Positions 22,100 through 32,880 of a stretch of DNA of 64,000 bases are shown here, in pieces. Every line of letters starts with the position of its first letter. Within the stretch, counting starts at the first letter, position 1. A model generated the notes under the pieces. The model was not told the origin of the DNA. It searched no databases and was given only the letters and a program-made list of their open reading frames with translations. This DNA comes from Macrothele yani. Lineage: Eukaryota > Arthropoda > Arachnida > Araneae > Macrothelidae. The stretch spans positions 40,505,501-40,569,500 of the forward strand of contig CM077011.1 in the NCBI GenBank assembly GCA_039090855.1, written 5' to 3'. The position numbers and the translations under genes are program-made.

Positions 22100-23131
22100 A
22101 GATATTGCAACAAAATTTGAAGTGGACTTACCTCGTGAGAAATGTGATGACATCACAACATGTGATGGACGTGGCCACCAATTGAGTCCAGACAGCCTCA
22201 AAGCACGCCGTAACGGTCTTTGCTTTATGTCTCAGTACATTATCCTGCTGGTAATAACAAGGCTCGGTTCCATAGTATTGCCATAGAGTTGGTACGGCGT
22301 AATTGTCCAGAATATCGAGGTAGACATACTAGTTAACAGGTTTGTCCACGATAACCAATGGGCCGGGACCATACCACGAAAACCACACCCACACGAGTAC
22401 CCTGCGAGCTCCAAACTTGACTGTAGGAACATAACACTGTTGTAAATAGCGTTCCCCCGGCTGCCGCCATACCCACACACGGCCATCAGACTTCTGGATC
22501 GTGTATCTGGATTCATCAGTTCATACGACCCGTTTCCAGTGATCTACGGTCCGCGATAAATGTTCTTTACACCATGTTAAAGAACGAGTAGCATTCCGAG
22601 TGAAGACGAAAGGCTTATGAGCAGCCGCACAACAACGGTAACCCATAGAATGAAGTGCATTGCGAATATTACGTGTACATACCGAGGCTCCGGCATTTTT
22701 ACTCACTTGTGCACTGAGGTCTTGTGCAGTACTCCGTCGATTAGTTGTAACGACTCTCCTGAGGCTTCGACGTTCTCTAACACTCATTTTCTTTGGTCTG
22801 CCGGTACTTTTTGCTGCTTCAGGCGCGCCATGTGTCCTCCAGTTATTCAGTACATCCAAAACAATTCACTTGGGTATGTTTAAACGCCTCTTGGTTTATC
22901 TTATGAACAACCCACTGATATAACACCGAACAATCTTTCCTTTCTCAAAGTCAGTTCTCTCCCGCCGCGACATTTTCTCTCAACCTCACAGTGCAATATG
23001 ATTGCAGTCAACTGCAGGCTTGTTTTTATACCTATTGCAGCTGTACCACGCATTTTAACAACGCACAGGATCCGTTCATTTGCTTTTGAAGGGGTGTACG
23101 GTAAATTTTGTCAATATAGTGTATATTGTTT
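22100..23131 (-). pseudogene. Tc1-like transposase remnant (Tc1-D), C-terminally truncated
   Basis: The start is ATG at 22971-22973 (MSRRERTDFEKGKIV). The helix-turn-helix and GRPKK motif lie near 22770-22800, then RNIRNALHSMGYRC, SLTWCKEHL and HWKRVV up to 22521. Further pieces extend through the first acidic block to RHKAKTV near 22210. Stops and shifts interrupt it. The last catalytic block is absent where mariner-2 sequence begins near 22060. A possible terminus at the 5' side reads TACACTATATTGACAAAA on the reverse strand (about 23114-23131). Confidence 0.8.
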
Positions 23132-23198
23132 CATAATTTAATACAGTAGTCATATACATAATTATTAAATTAGTAATATCGGACAATGTATGCTAATA
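23132..23198 (+). pseudogene. possible 5' piece of the AT-rich non-LTR element
   Basis: AT-rich DNA directly left of Tc1-B. Across the TA insertion site, the frame that encodes QLNSYFASIPQ at 24407 stays open leftward for about ten codons. It is therefore probably the interrupted upstream part of the same retrotransposon. Little else can be recognised. Confidence 0.4.
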
Positions 23199-24398
23199 CA
23201 CTATCTACCAACAAATAATTGGACACCTGTGATAGCAAAGGAAAACGAAGTTAATTCACCTTCAATAGTTGGTGGAGCCTCTACGAGCGACGATTAAAGC
23301 TGCGAACCTCTGGGGCATACTCTCAACTAGGCGTTGTACGACGGCTAGCGGTATTTTCTTCCACTCGGCTTGGAGAAGACAGGTCAGTTCCTTGTCCGAT
23401 TTCGGAAGGTGGGGGCACCCCTTACGTCGACGCTCCAACTCGTCCCAGAGGTGCTCGATAGGGTTAAGGTCCGGGCTCTGCGCAGGCCAGACCATTCGAT
23501 TAACCCCATTGTCACCATACCAAGCCATGGTGGACCTCGCAACATGACAGGTGGCATTGTCATCCTGAAAGTAACATGGGTCCACCCCGTTAAACTGCCA
23601 CAACGATGGTCATCCAAAATGGTGCAGTAGGTTTCGGCGTTGAGACTGCCAGCAATTGCGACCAAAGGCCCCGTGCCATACCAGGAGAAACACCCCCATA
23701 GCATAATTCCACCACGGCCGAACTTCACAGTTGGCACAATACATTCCCGCAGGAGGCGTTCTCCAGGCAGACGCCAAACCCAGACCCTGCCATCCGAACG
23801 GTAGAGGGTGAACCTTTATTCGTCGCTCCTGAGAACCTGTTTCCACTGTTCAACGGTCCACTGTCGACGTTTTTGCACCACGTTAGCCGAGCAGCGCTAT
23901 TGGACTTTTTGATCAAAGGTTTGTGGGCGGCAGCACGTCCATGATAACCGAGCAGATGGGCTTCCTTACGGATGGTATTCATCGAAAGAACACTCCCGGA
24001 TGCCTGTTGAAACTCCTCGGGGATGTGGCCCATCGATTTGGTGCGGTTCTTCCGAATTTCTCTGGCCAGCACCCGTCGGTCTCCAACTCCCAGCTTTGTG
24101 GGTCTGCCGGGTCGGGGCACATTCCGACAGTCACCTCTCATCTTCCACTTGCCAATCACGTAGGCCACTGTCGATTTGGGGTACTTTAACTCGCTGGATA
24201 TGTCACGTATGGATCGGCCATTTCTGTGATACCCGACGATTACACCTTTCTCGAAATCAGAGAGCTCCGGACTGCGTGGCATCTTTCATGCAACTATTTG
24301 CGTTGTTGTTTCCCACACGATATTTAACGGCGGCGGCCGTGACGTGTATTAGGACCGCAGATATCGTCGATTGCAGGGGTGTTCATTGGTAGATAGTG
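23199..24398 (-). mobile_element. Tc1-like transposon Tc1-B, both ends present
   Basis: A 1200-bp element with perfect 13-bp terminal inverted repeats CACTATCTACCAA (23199-23211 and 24386-24398), flanked by TA (23197-23198 and 24399-24400). It is inserted in the AT-rich non-LTR element. Confidence 0.93.
23262..24282 (-). pseudogene. Tc1-B transposase, frameshifted
   Basis: The start is ATG 24280-24282 (MPRSPELSDFEKGVIVGYHR). A paired-like helix-turn-helix includes YPKSTVAYVIGKW, then a GRPTK motif near 23980 and HLLGYHGRAAAHKPL. The catalytic region follows in other frames: [15 protein letters not shown], then [11 protein letters not shown] with the second Asp, and [15 protein letters not shown] with the Glu of the DD34E triad. 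The C-terminus is ESMPQRFAALIVARRGSTNY. At least two frameshifts lie between 23840 and 23600. All catalytic blocks are recognisable, so decay is recent compared with Tc1-A. Confidence 0.93.
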
Positions 24399-24400
24399 TA

Positions 24401-25914
24401 GCTACTCAATTAAATTCCTACTTTGCTTCGATTCCTCAACTTATTAAAAATAACCTTAAAATAAAGAGCACTGAATATTCCAGTTATCATCACAGTACTT
24501 TTAGAACTACCAATTTTTATCTTACTGATATTACTCGAAAGGAACTATATATTGAATTAAATAGAATTAATATTAATTCTACTCCTGGTTATGATGACAT
24601 CCATCCCAAGGTTGTTAGGTATGTGGCGGTTATATCTAATAAATCTTTTATTAAAAATTTTTAATCTTGTATTCCGAACTGGTATCTATCCCGATGTACT
24701 TAAGATAGTGAAATTTTCTTTTAAATATAAATCAGGCTCGAAGAATCAAGGAAACAATTACAGACCTATTGCAAATATCAATTTTTGCAAAACTTCTTGA
24801 AAAGCTTATTTACAGTAGACTTATCTCTTGTCTTCAAAAAATATAACATAATTAATTCTAACCAATTTGGCTTTCAGTCTGATATATCAACCTCCACAGC
24901 TTTACTTCATATGTAAAAAATAATACAGAAAAATATGGAACAAAAAAGATAACACTAAAAAAAATAATGCTATTATTTTTGGATCTTACTAAAACTTTTG
25001 ATATATTAAATCATGAAATTTTACTAAAAAATGTACATAATATTGGAATAAGAGGTATTTCTCGGGTACTCCTTAAAAATTACCTAACAGATAACTAACA
25101 CAAATTGATTAGTTTTGTTCTTCATTAGAATATATGAATTCGGGTGTACCACAGGGCTCTATTTTGGGTTCGATCTTAATAATATTTATATTAATGACTT
25201 ATTCTCAGTATTATCTAATGCACATATTATTCTTTATGCTGATGATACTACCATTCTTTTCACTGGTTCAGACATCTCTTACATTATTACCTGATGTAAT
25301 CTTGATTTAGTAAAATACTTTAATTGGTTGACTTCAAATGAGCTTGTGGTAAATATAAAAAAAAACAAGATATTATATTTACAAATCGTCAGATAAATCT
25401 AACACCTCCTAATTCTATACTTTTAGATGATAAGACAATTGAAACAGTTACTGATTTAACATATATAGGGATAAAATTACAGTCTAACTTAAAGTAGAAT
25501 AACCATATTAACTTGTTACTGAATAAAGTGTCATCAAGTATTTGGATTGTTAATCGTGTTCTTACTAATTTATCAGCTTCAACACTAAAGCTTCTGTATT
25601 ATTCTCTGGTACAATCACATTTAAATTATTGCAAACTATGTTAGGGACAAACAACTAGTTCTAATTTTAGGAAACTTCAAACATTACAAAATAAATATAT
25701 TAGACTCTTACAATTAAAACATAATTTTGATATGAATCATTTTTCACTAATGAACTCACCTATATGCATACGCGTTGACATAAATAAATACAACATATTA
25801 ACATTATAACAATCATAGGTAATTACAATTTGGGAAAAGCCATGTACAGGAGAATAAAAAATGGTATGGATCAAACATTAATTGAAATTTCAATACCTAC
25901 CCATGACTATAATA
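24401..25914 (+). pseudogene. AT-rich non-LTR reverse transcriptase (CR1/jockey-type), central part
   Basis: Forward frames with many stops show TQLNSYFASIPQL, then STPGYDDIHPKVV (RT domain entry), FRTGIYPDVLKI, NNYRPIAN, NQFGFQSDISTSTALLH, motif A (FLDLTKTFDILNH, about 24980), and motif C as ADDTTILF near 25240. The order and motifs fit CR1/jockey-type LINEs. It resumes beyond Tc1-C at 27447. Base composition is much more AT-rich than the neighbouring elements. Dead by multiple stops and shifts. Confidence 0.85.
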
Positions 25915-27444
25915 CACTGCTGGACAATTGCTAAGGACGGATCATAAACGGCTGTATAGCGCATAAAAAGTAAGTGTGGTTGGATGCCAAGTGAAATAAA
26001 ATAATGTCAGAATGCCAGGACATTACAAGAAAGACAATTTATTGTGCTCTGAAATCCAGAAGGCTTTGGAACGTGTTCAAGGGACAAACAGGCCATTTTG
26101 TGCAGAATACGTAAACGTGAAAAAAATGCAATTACCGTCCGCAGGCGTTCCGGTGTAAGATGTCAATACGGGATATGGCCACCATGGAGGGCGATGCAAG
26201 ATTCCACACGTCGTGTCATGCTTTGCACAGCAGCTGTTGGGGTAATTTATCCCATTCCTCTGTCAGTGCACGGATGAGGGTGTCCTTGTTTATTGGAGAG
26301 CATTGGCGATCAGCAAAACTCCTCCCCAAAGCATCCCACACATTTTCAATGGGATTCAGATCTGGAGAACGTGCTGGCCATAAGAGGCGTTGAATATCCT
26401 CGCTCTCAAGACACTCCTGGACAGCGACTGTTCGATGACATGTTGCGTTGTCGTCCATGAAAATGAATCTATCACCGACAGCACCACGGAACATGCGAAC
26501 ATGAGGTAGCAGAACATCATTAATGTATCGTTGGCCAGTCATAGTCCCAGTTGGAAGCACATAGAGATACGTACGGCCATTGATCATGATGCCAGCCCAT
26601 ACCATGACACTACATGTCGGATATCGGTCCCTTTCCTGTATGTTTGCTGGACAATATGCAGTACCACTATTACGCCAGATCAGTTGTCGTCGACAATCAG
26701 ACGATAGACTGTATCTACTCTCATCTGAGAAGAGGATAGCAGACCAGTCGTTATCAGTCCAATTGCGAAGTTGATGGCACCATTGCAAACGGGCGGTACG
26801 GTGATGTCTGGACAATGGGATGCACACAACAGGACGGCGGGCGTATAGTCCTCCTTCATGCAAACGTCTGGCGACAGTTTTTCGGGAGATCCGCTTGCCA
26901 GTACCAGCCATAAACCGATTTGCTACCTCACTAGCTGTGTTGCGCCGGTGTCTTTTTGTTGATAGCACTATGTACCGATCTTCTGCAGGTGTCGTACTGC
27001 GAACACGACCTCCCCCGTGACGTTTGCTACACAGTCCATTTGTTTGAAATGATTTCCAAAGCCTTGAAACAACACTGTGGCTGACGTCGAACTCCCTGGC
27101 AACATCTGTTATTTTTCGCCCTTCTTCAATCTTGCCAATAATACGGCCACGCGTAAAATCATCTAGGTGATGTCGGGAAGACATACTGAAAATTGCAAGT
27201 TCGTCAATTGATTCTTTTCCTTTCAACTTTACGTTTGAACAACAACGGTCAATACGCGTCAAATCCTTTATATTTCTTATCAGCGCTATGACGTCACGAA
27301 CAAGTTCGGCAATCCAAAATTTGCATACACACAACACGTCTTACTGTATCCCGCACTTATGCTAATTTCCACATTTTCCTGCCTTCCATTTTATGGTTGT
27401 TATCGTTGCTATTGTCATCCGTCCTTAGCAATTGTCCGGCAGTG
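25915..27444 (-). mobile_element. Tc1-like transposon Tc1-C, both ends present
   Basis: A 1530-bp element with 28-bp terminal inverted repeats differing at one base (begins CACTGCTGGACAATTGCTAA at 25915, complement ends 27444). TA lies on both sides (25913-25914 and 27445-27446). It interrupts the non-LTR element within a conserved C-terminal motif (HDYN|TRGRSQLRP). Confidence 0.95.
26163..27184 (-). pseudogene. Tc1-C transposase, nearly intact
   Basis: The likely start is ATG 27182-27184 (MSSRHHLDDFTRGRIIGKIE). The frame extends 51 codons further upstream to 27337, but this Met begins the conserved domain. The DNA-binding region has VAREFDVSHSVVSRLWKSF and a GGGRVRSTT linker. The DD34E triad is visible: FSDESRYSL, FMDDNATCH, and [12 protein letters not shown] with 34 residues between the last Asp and Glu. 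The frame stops at 26216-26218 (LPQQLLCKA). The conserved last ~20 residues (MTRRVESCIALHGG) lie in another frame down to TGA 26163-26165, so a small indel near 26222 removed the tail. Otherwise this is the best-preserved transposase in the window. Confidence 0.9.
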
Positions 27445-27446
27445 TA

Positions 27447-27640
27447 CTAGAGGTAGATCTCAACTGAGACCAATTTTTCCCAGGACTCAGTATGTTAAAC
27501 AGTCGCAAAGTTATTCTGGGTCTCAATTTTGGAATCCTTTAAGTCACGATCTTACAATAATAAATAATTTCAATCTGATGAAGAATCCGAGGCTGTCGTA
27601 TGCACGATTGAATAGTTAAAATCTTGAATTTAAAAAATGA
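27447..27640 (+). pseudogene. AT-rich non-LTR element, C-terminal end and tail
   Basis: It continues the frame interrupted by Tc1-C: TRGRSQLRPIFPR, then SYSGSQFWNPLSHDL, a C-terminal signature of CR1/jockey-type proteins, ending at 27617-27619. Copy A of the 19-kb duplication includes it; the copy B counterpart is 46487-46680. Confidence 0.85.
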
Positions 27641-27679
27641 TATTTATTTACAAGTCAAAATCAGTACACTGGCAAGCAG

Positions 27680-27709
27680 TTTCGAGGCTACTTTAGCCTC
27701 ATCATCGGG
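27680..27709 (-). ncRNA. hammerhead-ribozyme-like motif
   Basis: Reverse strand reads CCGATGAT, a 7-bp stem GAGGCTA/TAGCCTC with loop AAG, then GAAAC. This mirrors the hammerhead core (CUGAUGA, stem II, GAAA) but with C instead of U at position 4. Copy B: 46720-46749. The other strands and stems I and III were not convincingly identified, so activity is doubtful. Confidence 0.4.
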
Positions 27710-27849
27710 CCCAATTGCGCGAAAGGATGGTTACAGGCATTCATATACAATCATGGAACAACAAATGGTGTTGCCAAACTAGAAATGGCATATTACAAAT
27801 AATTATATGTAAATTAAACTCACGTATCTGGAGATCCAACAGGTGAAGC

Positions 27850-27910
27850 ATTTAGCTGGTTCAACATCAGAGTTACCCGCCCTTGGACTCTGCTGTTGAA
27901 CCAGCTAAAT
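27850..27910. other. 24-bp hairpin
   Basis: The arm at 27850-27873 pairs with 27887-27910 with one mismatch around a 13-nt loop. It is retained in copy B (46892-46952). Function unknown. Confidence 0.8.
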
Positions 27911-28637
27911 AAACAGAATTGAATTGAATTGACGTATTTATTTCCATGGGATTTTTTTTTTTCAGGTTCAGTTAAGGTATCTTATTGCAAAGGGATTTTT
28001 GCTTTCGAAAAAGTGAAATTAGAAAATGATTTAAAAAAAAACGTTAATGCAATATTTAATAAATATCAGATATGAAAGAATAAACCCAGTTAAAAAGAGT
28101 TGAGAGGGTAACGGTGTTAACTGTAGAGACATTAGAAGATCAGCCATCAAATTTAGAATGAAAATCATTTTTCGCATAGCGAAACGGCATGTGTGACGTC
28201 AGGTGCGTATATAATTTTCTTTTCTTTTTTTTTCTTCTGCGGGAGCCGACAAAACTGGAAGTTTTTGAAATTCACTAGGGCAAAATAGGAGTTCATGAAA
28301 AATATAATAAAAAATTAATGCATTTTTTTTCTGACATATGCTGTTGCTCTTTTTTTTTGTTTTTCAAATTTAAATATCATTTAAAAAAAAATCGTAAAAC
28401 TAATGAAACACTTTCTGCGAAGGTCATGGTCTCTTGCTTCCCTGCCCTTCTTAGATGTCACCCCTGTGGGACATAAGTGTATCAATAAGATTTAAGGTAT
28501 TGTGGTCACTTACTCTGAGTAGTGTGCTGCCATCTTTTGAGGAAAAATTCACATACTAACGAATTTATTGTTGTTTGTGTTTATAAAATAAAATGAGTTT
28601 TCTGCGCAGTTCTTTCACGTGTAATCATTGCTGCATG

Positions 28638-29257
28638 CAGGGCCGGCTGGACCATAGGGGCAACCGGGGCGGTCACCCCGGGCCCCGCGCCTTTAGGGGG
28701 CCCAGCAGTTTAGAAAACAAAATAATTTTCGGTAAAAAAAATGTAACTACATTTTTTTGTAACCTTTGGGACGCAAGGCCCTTAAAAATATATTTTTGAA
28801 GTTTTTTGTTTGCTTCCAATCTCCCCATTTTTGAATAGATTATCCCACCTGTTCGTCGTACGGACACTGAGATTTGCAGATTTGAAATGATTTTTGTAAC
28901 CACCTTAGTCTTTTCCGCATTCATGAAATAGCAAATTAAATTTCATCATTCTGTGGTCCCCTTCTTTTATATATCCAACAATTTGTGTGAAAACCTGATA
29001 CTTAAATTTAAGGTAATAAAAAGAACAATATCCAAGAGACTTTCGGAGGCCGCCCCGGTGGCGCAGTGGTCTAAGGCGCTGGCCTCTGATCATTCGTCCG
29101 TGAGGGGTCCGGGTTCGAATCCCGGTGAGGCATGGATGTTGTGTTTGTCTTACGGCACTGGCTCTCTCCCTTCCCTGGAACCAGTGACCCTAAATTAGGG
29201 ACGGGCGACTGCTTATAGCCCATTGAGTTGCTCACGGTGGTCGTTAAACCTCCAATC

Positions 29258-29289
<32 letters not shown>

Positions 29290-29775
29290 ACTTTCGGACT
29301 ACATATGGAGGCCACTTTTCCAACATTACAAGAAATTGAAAAAAAAAAAAAAAAAATGCGACTTTCATATATGAACGCGTATAAAAGTTTAGAATGTCAC
29401 TAATATACGAAAATATTCGCTAAGCAGGTATCTTTTTATCATTTTGGGAATAAGCTGTTATAAGAGTCACAATGCAACGAAACCTCTTCTCCCGGGAAAG
29501 ACAATCGTAGATTTTAACACTTTTTACTTTCTCTCTCTCTCTCTGAACTTTCAGTCCGTATTATGGTCTTTTTCTTAAGCTTAAAGCAAATACTTCTTTG
29601 AGATAATCGTTTTGTCTTTACGGTAGTGTTCGTGTGTCTTCCTCACGAACGATAATTTTCACAAACGACTTTATTAAAATATGAGATTTATTTTTTAGTG
29701 CCTACAATGAAATTTTGCTCTGGGCCCCGCAATGAAATTTCGCCCAGGGCCCCACAAGAACTCCATCCGGCCTTG
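28638..29775. mobile_element. non-autonomous hAT element (hAT-1, copy A)
   Basis: It starts CAGGGCCGG and ends CCGGCCTTG (8 of 9 inverted match). It is flanked by perfect 8-bp duplications GCTGCATG (28630-28637, 29776-29783), the hAT target length. Subterminal GGGCCCC blocks occur at both ends. No transposase. It carries a younger SINE. Confidence 0.88.
29048..29285 (+). repeat. tRNA-derived SINE, copy 4 (best preserved)
   Basis: A full unit: tRNA-Leu-like head (GGTGGCGCAGTGGTCTAAGG A box; GGGTTCGAATCCC B box), body and ~28-nt poly-A. It sits between exact 13-bp duplications AGAGACTTTCGGA (29035-29047 and 29286-29298). It is inserted in hAT-1, so it is younger than it. Confidence 0.95.
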
Positions 29776-29783
29776 GCTGCATG

Positions 29784-30067
29784 ATAAATATTGCGAGAGC
29801 TTTATTATTATTGTTGCCTACACTTCCATCCCTAAATATTTCCCTTCTTTTCCTTTCTATCCGAGACACGCAGACTCATTTATGAACTTTATGCGTGCAT
29901 TTAAGCATGCACATGAAGACTATTCGATGGACCCAGTTCCTGATTAAAAAAATTACATTTCGTTGTTCTCCTATTTCTTTCTTTAAAAGAAAGGAAAATT
30001 AGTCATTGAAATTTATCAGATAACTAACTTTTGCCAGCAAAGGAAAAATTTGAACTTTGTAATATTT
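29784..30067. other. no recognisable feature
   Basis: AT-rich spacer between hAT-1 and the next SINE. A 71-codon frame crossing it has no family motif. Confidence 0.5.
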
Positions 30068-30252
30068 ATTTTTTTTATTTTGGAGGTTTAACGACCACCT
30101 TCAGCTATAAGCAGTCTCGCTCATCCCTAATTTAGGGCTACTGATTCCAGGGAAGAGAGAAAGCCAGCGCCGTAAGACAAACACAACACTCATGCCTCAC
30201 CGCGATTCGAAACCAGACCCATCTCGGAGAAATGATCAGAAGCCATCGCTTA

Positions 30253-31259
30253 GTGTACGTTTATACTGCAGCCTTGCTGTTGGCACATACATAGATGCTC
30301 GCTGCTTGCATGTAGCTGCGGTGCTCGTCATGGAGTATTTATCCTGCAGCTGTTCACATCGCTTTTATTATTATTATAGGAATCACGACTGTATCTCTTA
30401 TTGTCAAACAGACTTTACCAATGTTATGGCAAGTTTTACAACCACTGCATATGAAGCCATCCACTAATGAAGAATTCAAAGAAATCGCTGATATGTTTCA
30501 CAAGAAATGGGGTATCCTTAACTGTCTAGGTTCTATCTATAGAAAGCACATCCGAGTACTTCGCCCTCAATGGCCAGGCTCCATGTTCTTTAATTGCAAA
30601 AGCTACTTTTTAATAGTTCTGCAGGCCGTCAGTGATGCACACTGTAAATTTATTTTCAGTGAGGTTGGAGCCTATGGAAAACAAAGTGATGGTGGCACTT
30701 TTAGAAAGTCTGCCTTGTATGACATAGTGAAAAAGGGTGTGCTTAACATTCCTGAAGATAACTTCCTACCAAGTACTGACATCCAAGCCCCTTTGTGTTC
30801 ATAGGTAATGACGCCTATCCCTTACTGAGACACATGATGAAGCCTTATGTTAGGAAAACTCTTGATCAATCCAAGGAGAAGTTAAACAAACATAAAAGTT
30901 GAAATCACAGGGAAAAAACTCGATTCTATAAAAACACAACACGGTTTTTAAAGATACGAGAGAGATGACTGCGTAGTTTCACAGTCGGTTGGGAAAGTGG
31001 GTCAATGGATGCGAAGAGTGGCCTTGAAGGAACCAATCACAGCGTAAGTTTCAGGATGCCTGTCGATGGTCGAAGCTCCAAAAACAACCCAGTTTAATAT
31101 CATCGCTGTGGCAATGACCACAGCGAGCAGCGAAGAAAGCAACGCTGCTCCACGATAAATGAGCCTATAAGGATCTATGGTTTTATTTCATCATCGCCAG
31201 GCATCCAAGTGCACAGCTCGGCTATGTGCCAGCAGCGAGACTGCAGCATAAACGTACCC
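30253..31259 (+). mobile_element. PIF/Harbinger-type element, internally reduced (copy A)
   Basis: A 1.0-kb element with inverted ends GTGTACGTTTATACTGCAG and GGGTACGTTTATGCTGCAG (three mismatches in 19), homology extending about 40 bp inward. It has a 3-bp TTA duplication typical of the superfamily. It encodes only part of a transposase and lacks the Myb-like partner gene. Confidence 0.88.
30418..30901 (+). pseudogene. PIF/Harbinger transposase fragment (DDE_Tnp_4-like)
   Basis: The frame contains FHKKWGILNCLGSIYRKHI, RPQWPGSMFFNCKSYFLIVLQ, VSDAHCKFIFSEVGAYGKQ, SDGGTF and later GNDAYPLLRHMMKPY. These are the catalytic-core blocks of HARBI1-like nucleases. The first catalytic Asp of the usual GSIDGKHI motif is Tyr here (GSIYRKHI), so even an intact product should be dead. 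N- and C-terminal parts are missing. Copy A has one C fewer in a C run near 30790 and its frame ends at 30802-30804; copy B continues to 49937. Confidence 0.88.
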
Positions 31260-31447
31260 TTAGACCACTGCGACACCATGGTGGTAAACATTGCAATGAA
31301 AATTGCTGTATTGGATTTCACTTTAGACGTAATTCGGGAGCAGCGGCGTACCCAGGGGATTAACACCCCCCTCCCAGCCCTATTTTTTTAACCATTTGAT
31401 ATTTCAAAAACGCCGTTTTAAGAGGCAAAGTTTTGATAGCATTTGAA

Positions 31448-31605
31448 ATTGTTCTTATGTCTCGTGGCAACAATTGTTATGAGACATAAGAACAATGGAT
31501 TCTGGTCCTTGATTCTAATTTTCTGATTCTGATCCTTGCCGCTTCCTCGACTTCATGACACGAGACCATGAAGAAGAGGAAGCGGCAAAAGGACCAGAAT
31601 CAGAA
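31448..31605. other. two strong hairpins inside hAT-2
   Basis: A perfect 16-bp stem pairs 31448-31463 with 31481-31496. Next to it, about 40 bp at 31520-31558 pairs with roughly 31565-31605 (TTGCCGCTTCCTC opposite GAGGAAGCGGCAA). Copy B equivalents start near 50486. Confidence 0.75.
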
Positions 31606-32004
31606 TGTCCCATTGCAATTAAAAGCCAGTACATGGTTATACTGAAAGTTTCTATGGCGACGAGGCAATGCCAAATTTGAATTCCATGACTTATACTGTA
31701 AAGCACGCTGAAAAGCAAGAGGTTTTGATTAAAATACCAAGAATCACATCAAAGCAAAACCAACGCTGTAACATAAACACAGAAAATACAGAAGTCGATT
31801 TACAGGATTTCAATTTATATACTATTTGTAGACATGTTTATTATTGCTTTGGTAAATAGATTTCTCGCACACAAATCGGTCTTATTAGGATTCCAGTCAC
31901 TTTTCCGAACTTGCTTTCTACATACATATCACTGAGCTGTTCTCTGAGATTCAGAGGTCAGCTCCACAAAGAAATACAAACTACCAGATAATATTTACTT
32001 ACTT

Positions 32005-32880
32005 TTACTCTATCAAATTTCTCCATTTACAGCGATCTTGACATACAGCTCGGGCTTCACTGACATCCATCACACGCCGTACACAAGATCTTCTATACTT
32101 CATACTCACAATCTTTTTCTCATGCAGGCACTACTGAATCTGATCCTCCCATGACTTTCTTGGCCTTCCTCTGTCTTTCCTTCCTGCCACTTGGGCTAAA
32201 AAGATTTATTAGTAAGCATCTCATCACTCATTTTTTCAACATGGCCAAACCAACAAAGCATATTAGTCTCCACCTTGCTAACAACATTTTGCTTCATATT
32301 ACACAACTGCAACCGAACTTCATTCCTCACACAATCAGCACATGTCTTGCCACAAACCCCCCGTAACTAACGCATTTCTCCAGCACACAGATGACTTCTA
32401 TCTTTCTTCTGCAGTACCCAGGTTTCACTGCCATACATCAGAGTAGGAACAATTACACATTTATACACAGCCATGCGGGACTCTCTAGAGTACCCATCAT
32501 TCCTGTGAAAACCTCCCAAAGCAGCCATGGCTTTCAGTGAAGAATTCACTCGCCTACTAATTTCACCATCCAATTTGTTCTCTCTGTCAAATATGCTTCC
32601 CAAATACACAAACTCATTCACCTGGCCAATCATTGTGCCATTTAGACTTATATTGCATTCAGTACCACCAGTTCCTCTCACAAAATCCATTCCATGACTT
32701 TGGTTTTTCCCTTATTTATACTCAGTTTGAATTTCATGCAAACTTCGTGCATCCGGGACAAAATACTCTGCAACTCACTTTTGTCCTCTGCCAACAGGAC
32801 AGTTTCATCAGGAATCACGCATGCACGCATCCATAAATACATTAAACAGCCTTGGTTACATTATACACTCTTGTCTGACC
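32005..32880 (-). pseudogene. non-LTR reverse transcriptase, C-terminal remnant
   Basis: Reverse strand shows NEFVYLGSIFDRENK, ISRRVNSSLKAMAALGG, VPTLMYGSETWVLQKK, then in other frames MLCWFGHVEKM and GRPRKSWEDQI. This is the well-known C-terminal half of a LINE RT found widely in invertebrate genomes. The YADD motif and endonuclease are absent; several frameshifts. It lies inside hAT-2. Confidence 0.85.

Larger units (their letters stand above)
27641..28629. other. non-coding, with hammerhead-like and hairpin motifs
   Basis: No gene was seen. The left part looks like the 3' tail of a retroelement, with a structured motif at 27680-27709 and a 24-bp hairpin at 27850-27910. The remainder is AT-rich with poly-A/T runs. 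Copy B equivalent: 46681-47671. Confidence 0.5.
30068..31288 (-). repeat. tRNA-derived SINE, copy 5, split by a PIF/Harbinger element
   Basis: Tail and body lie at 30068-30252, and the rest of the tRNA-like head resumes at 31260 (TTAGACCACTGCG, the complement of the A-box region). The trinucleotide TTA at 30250-30252 is repeated at 31260-31262, which is the insertion duplication. Confidence 0.88.

Noticed and set aside
28593..28924. Small forward and reverse frames at the left end of hAT-1
   Set aside because: They cross the hAT terminus and carry no family motif.
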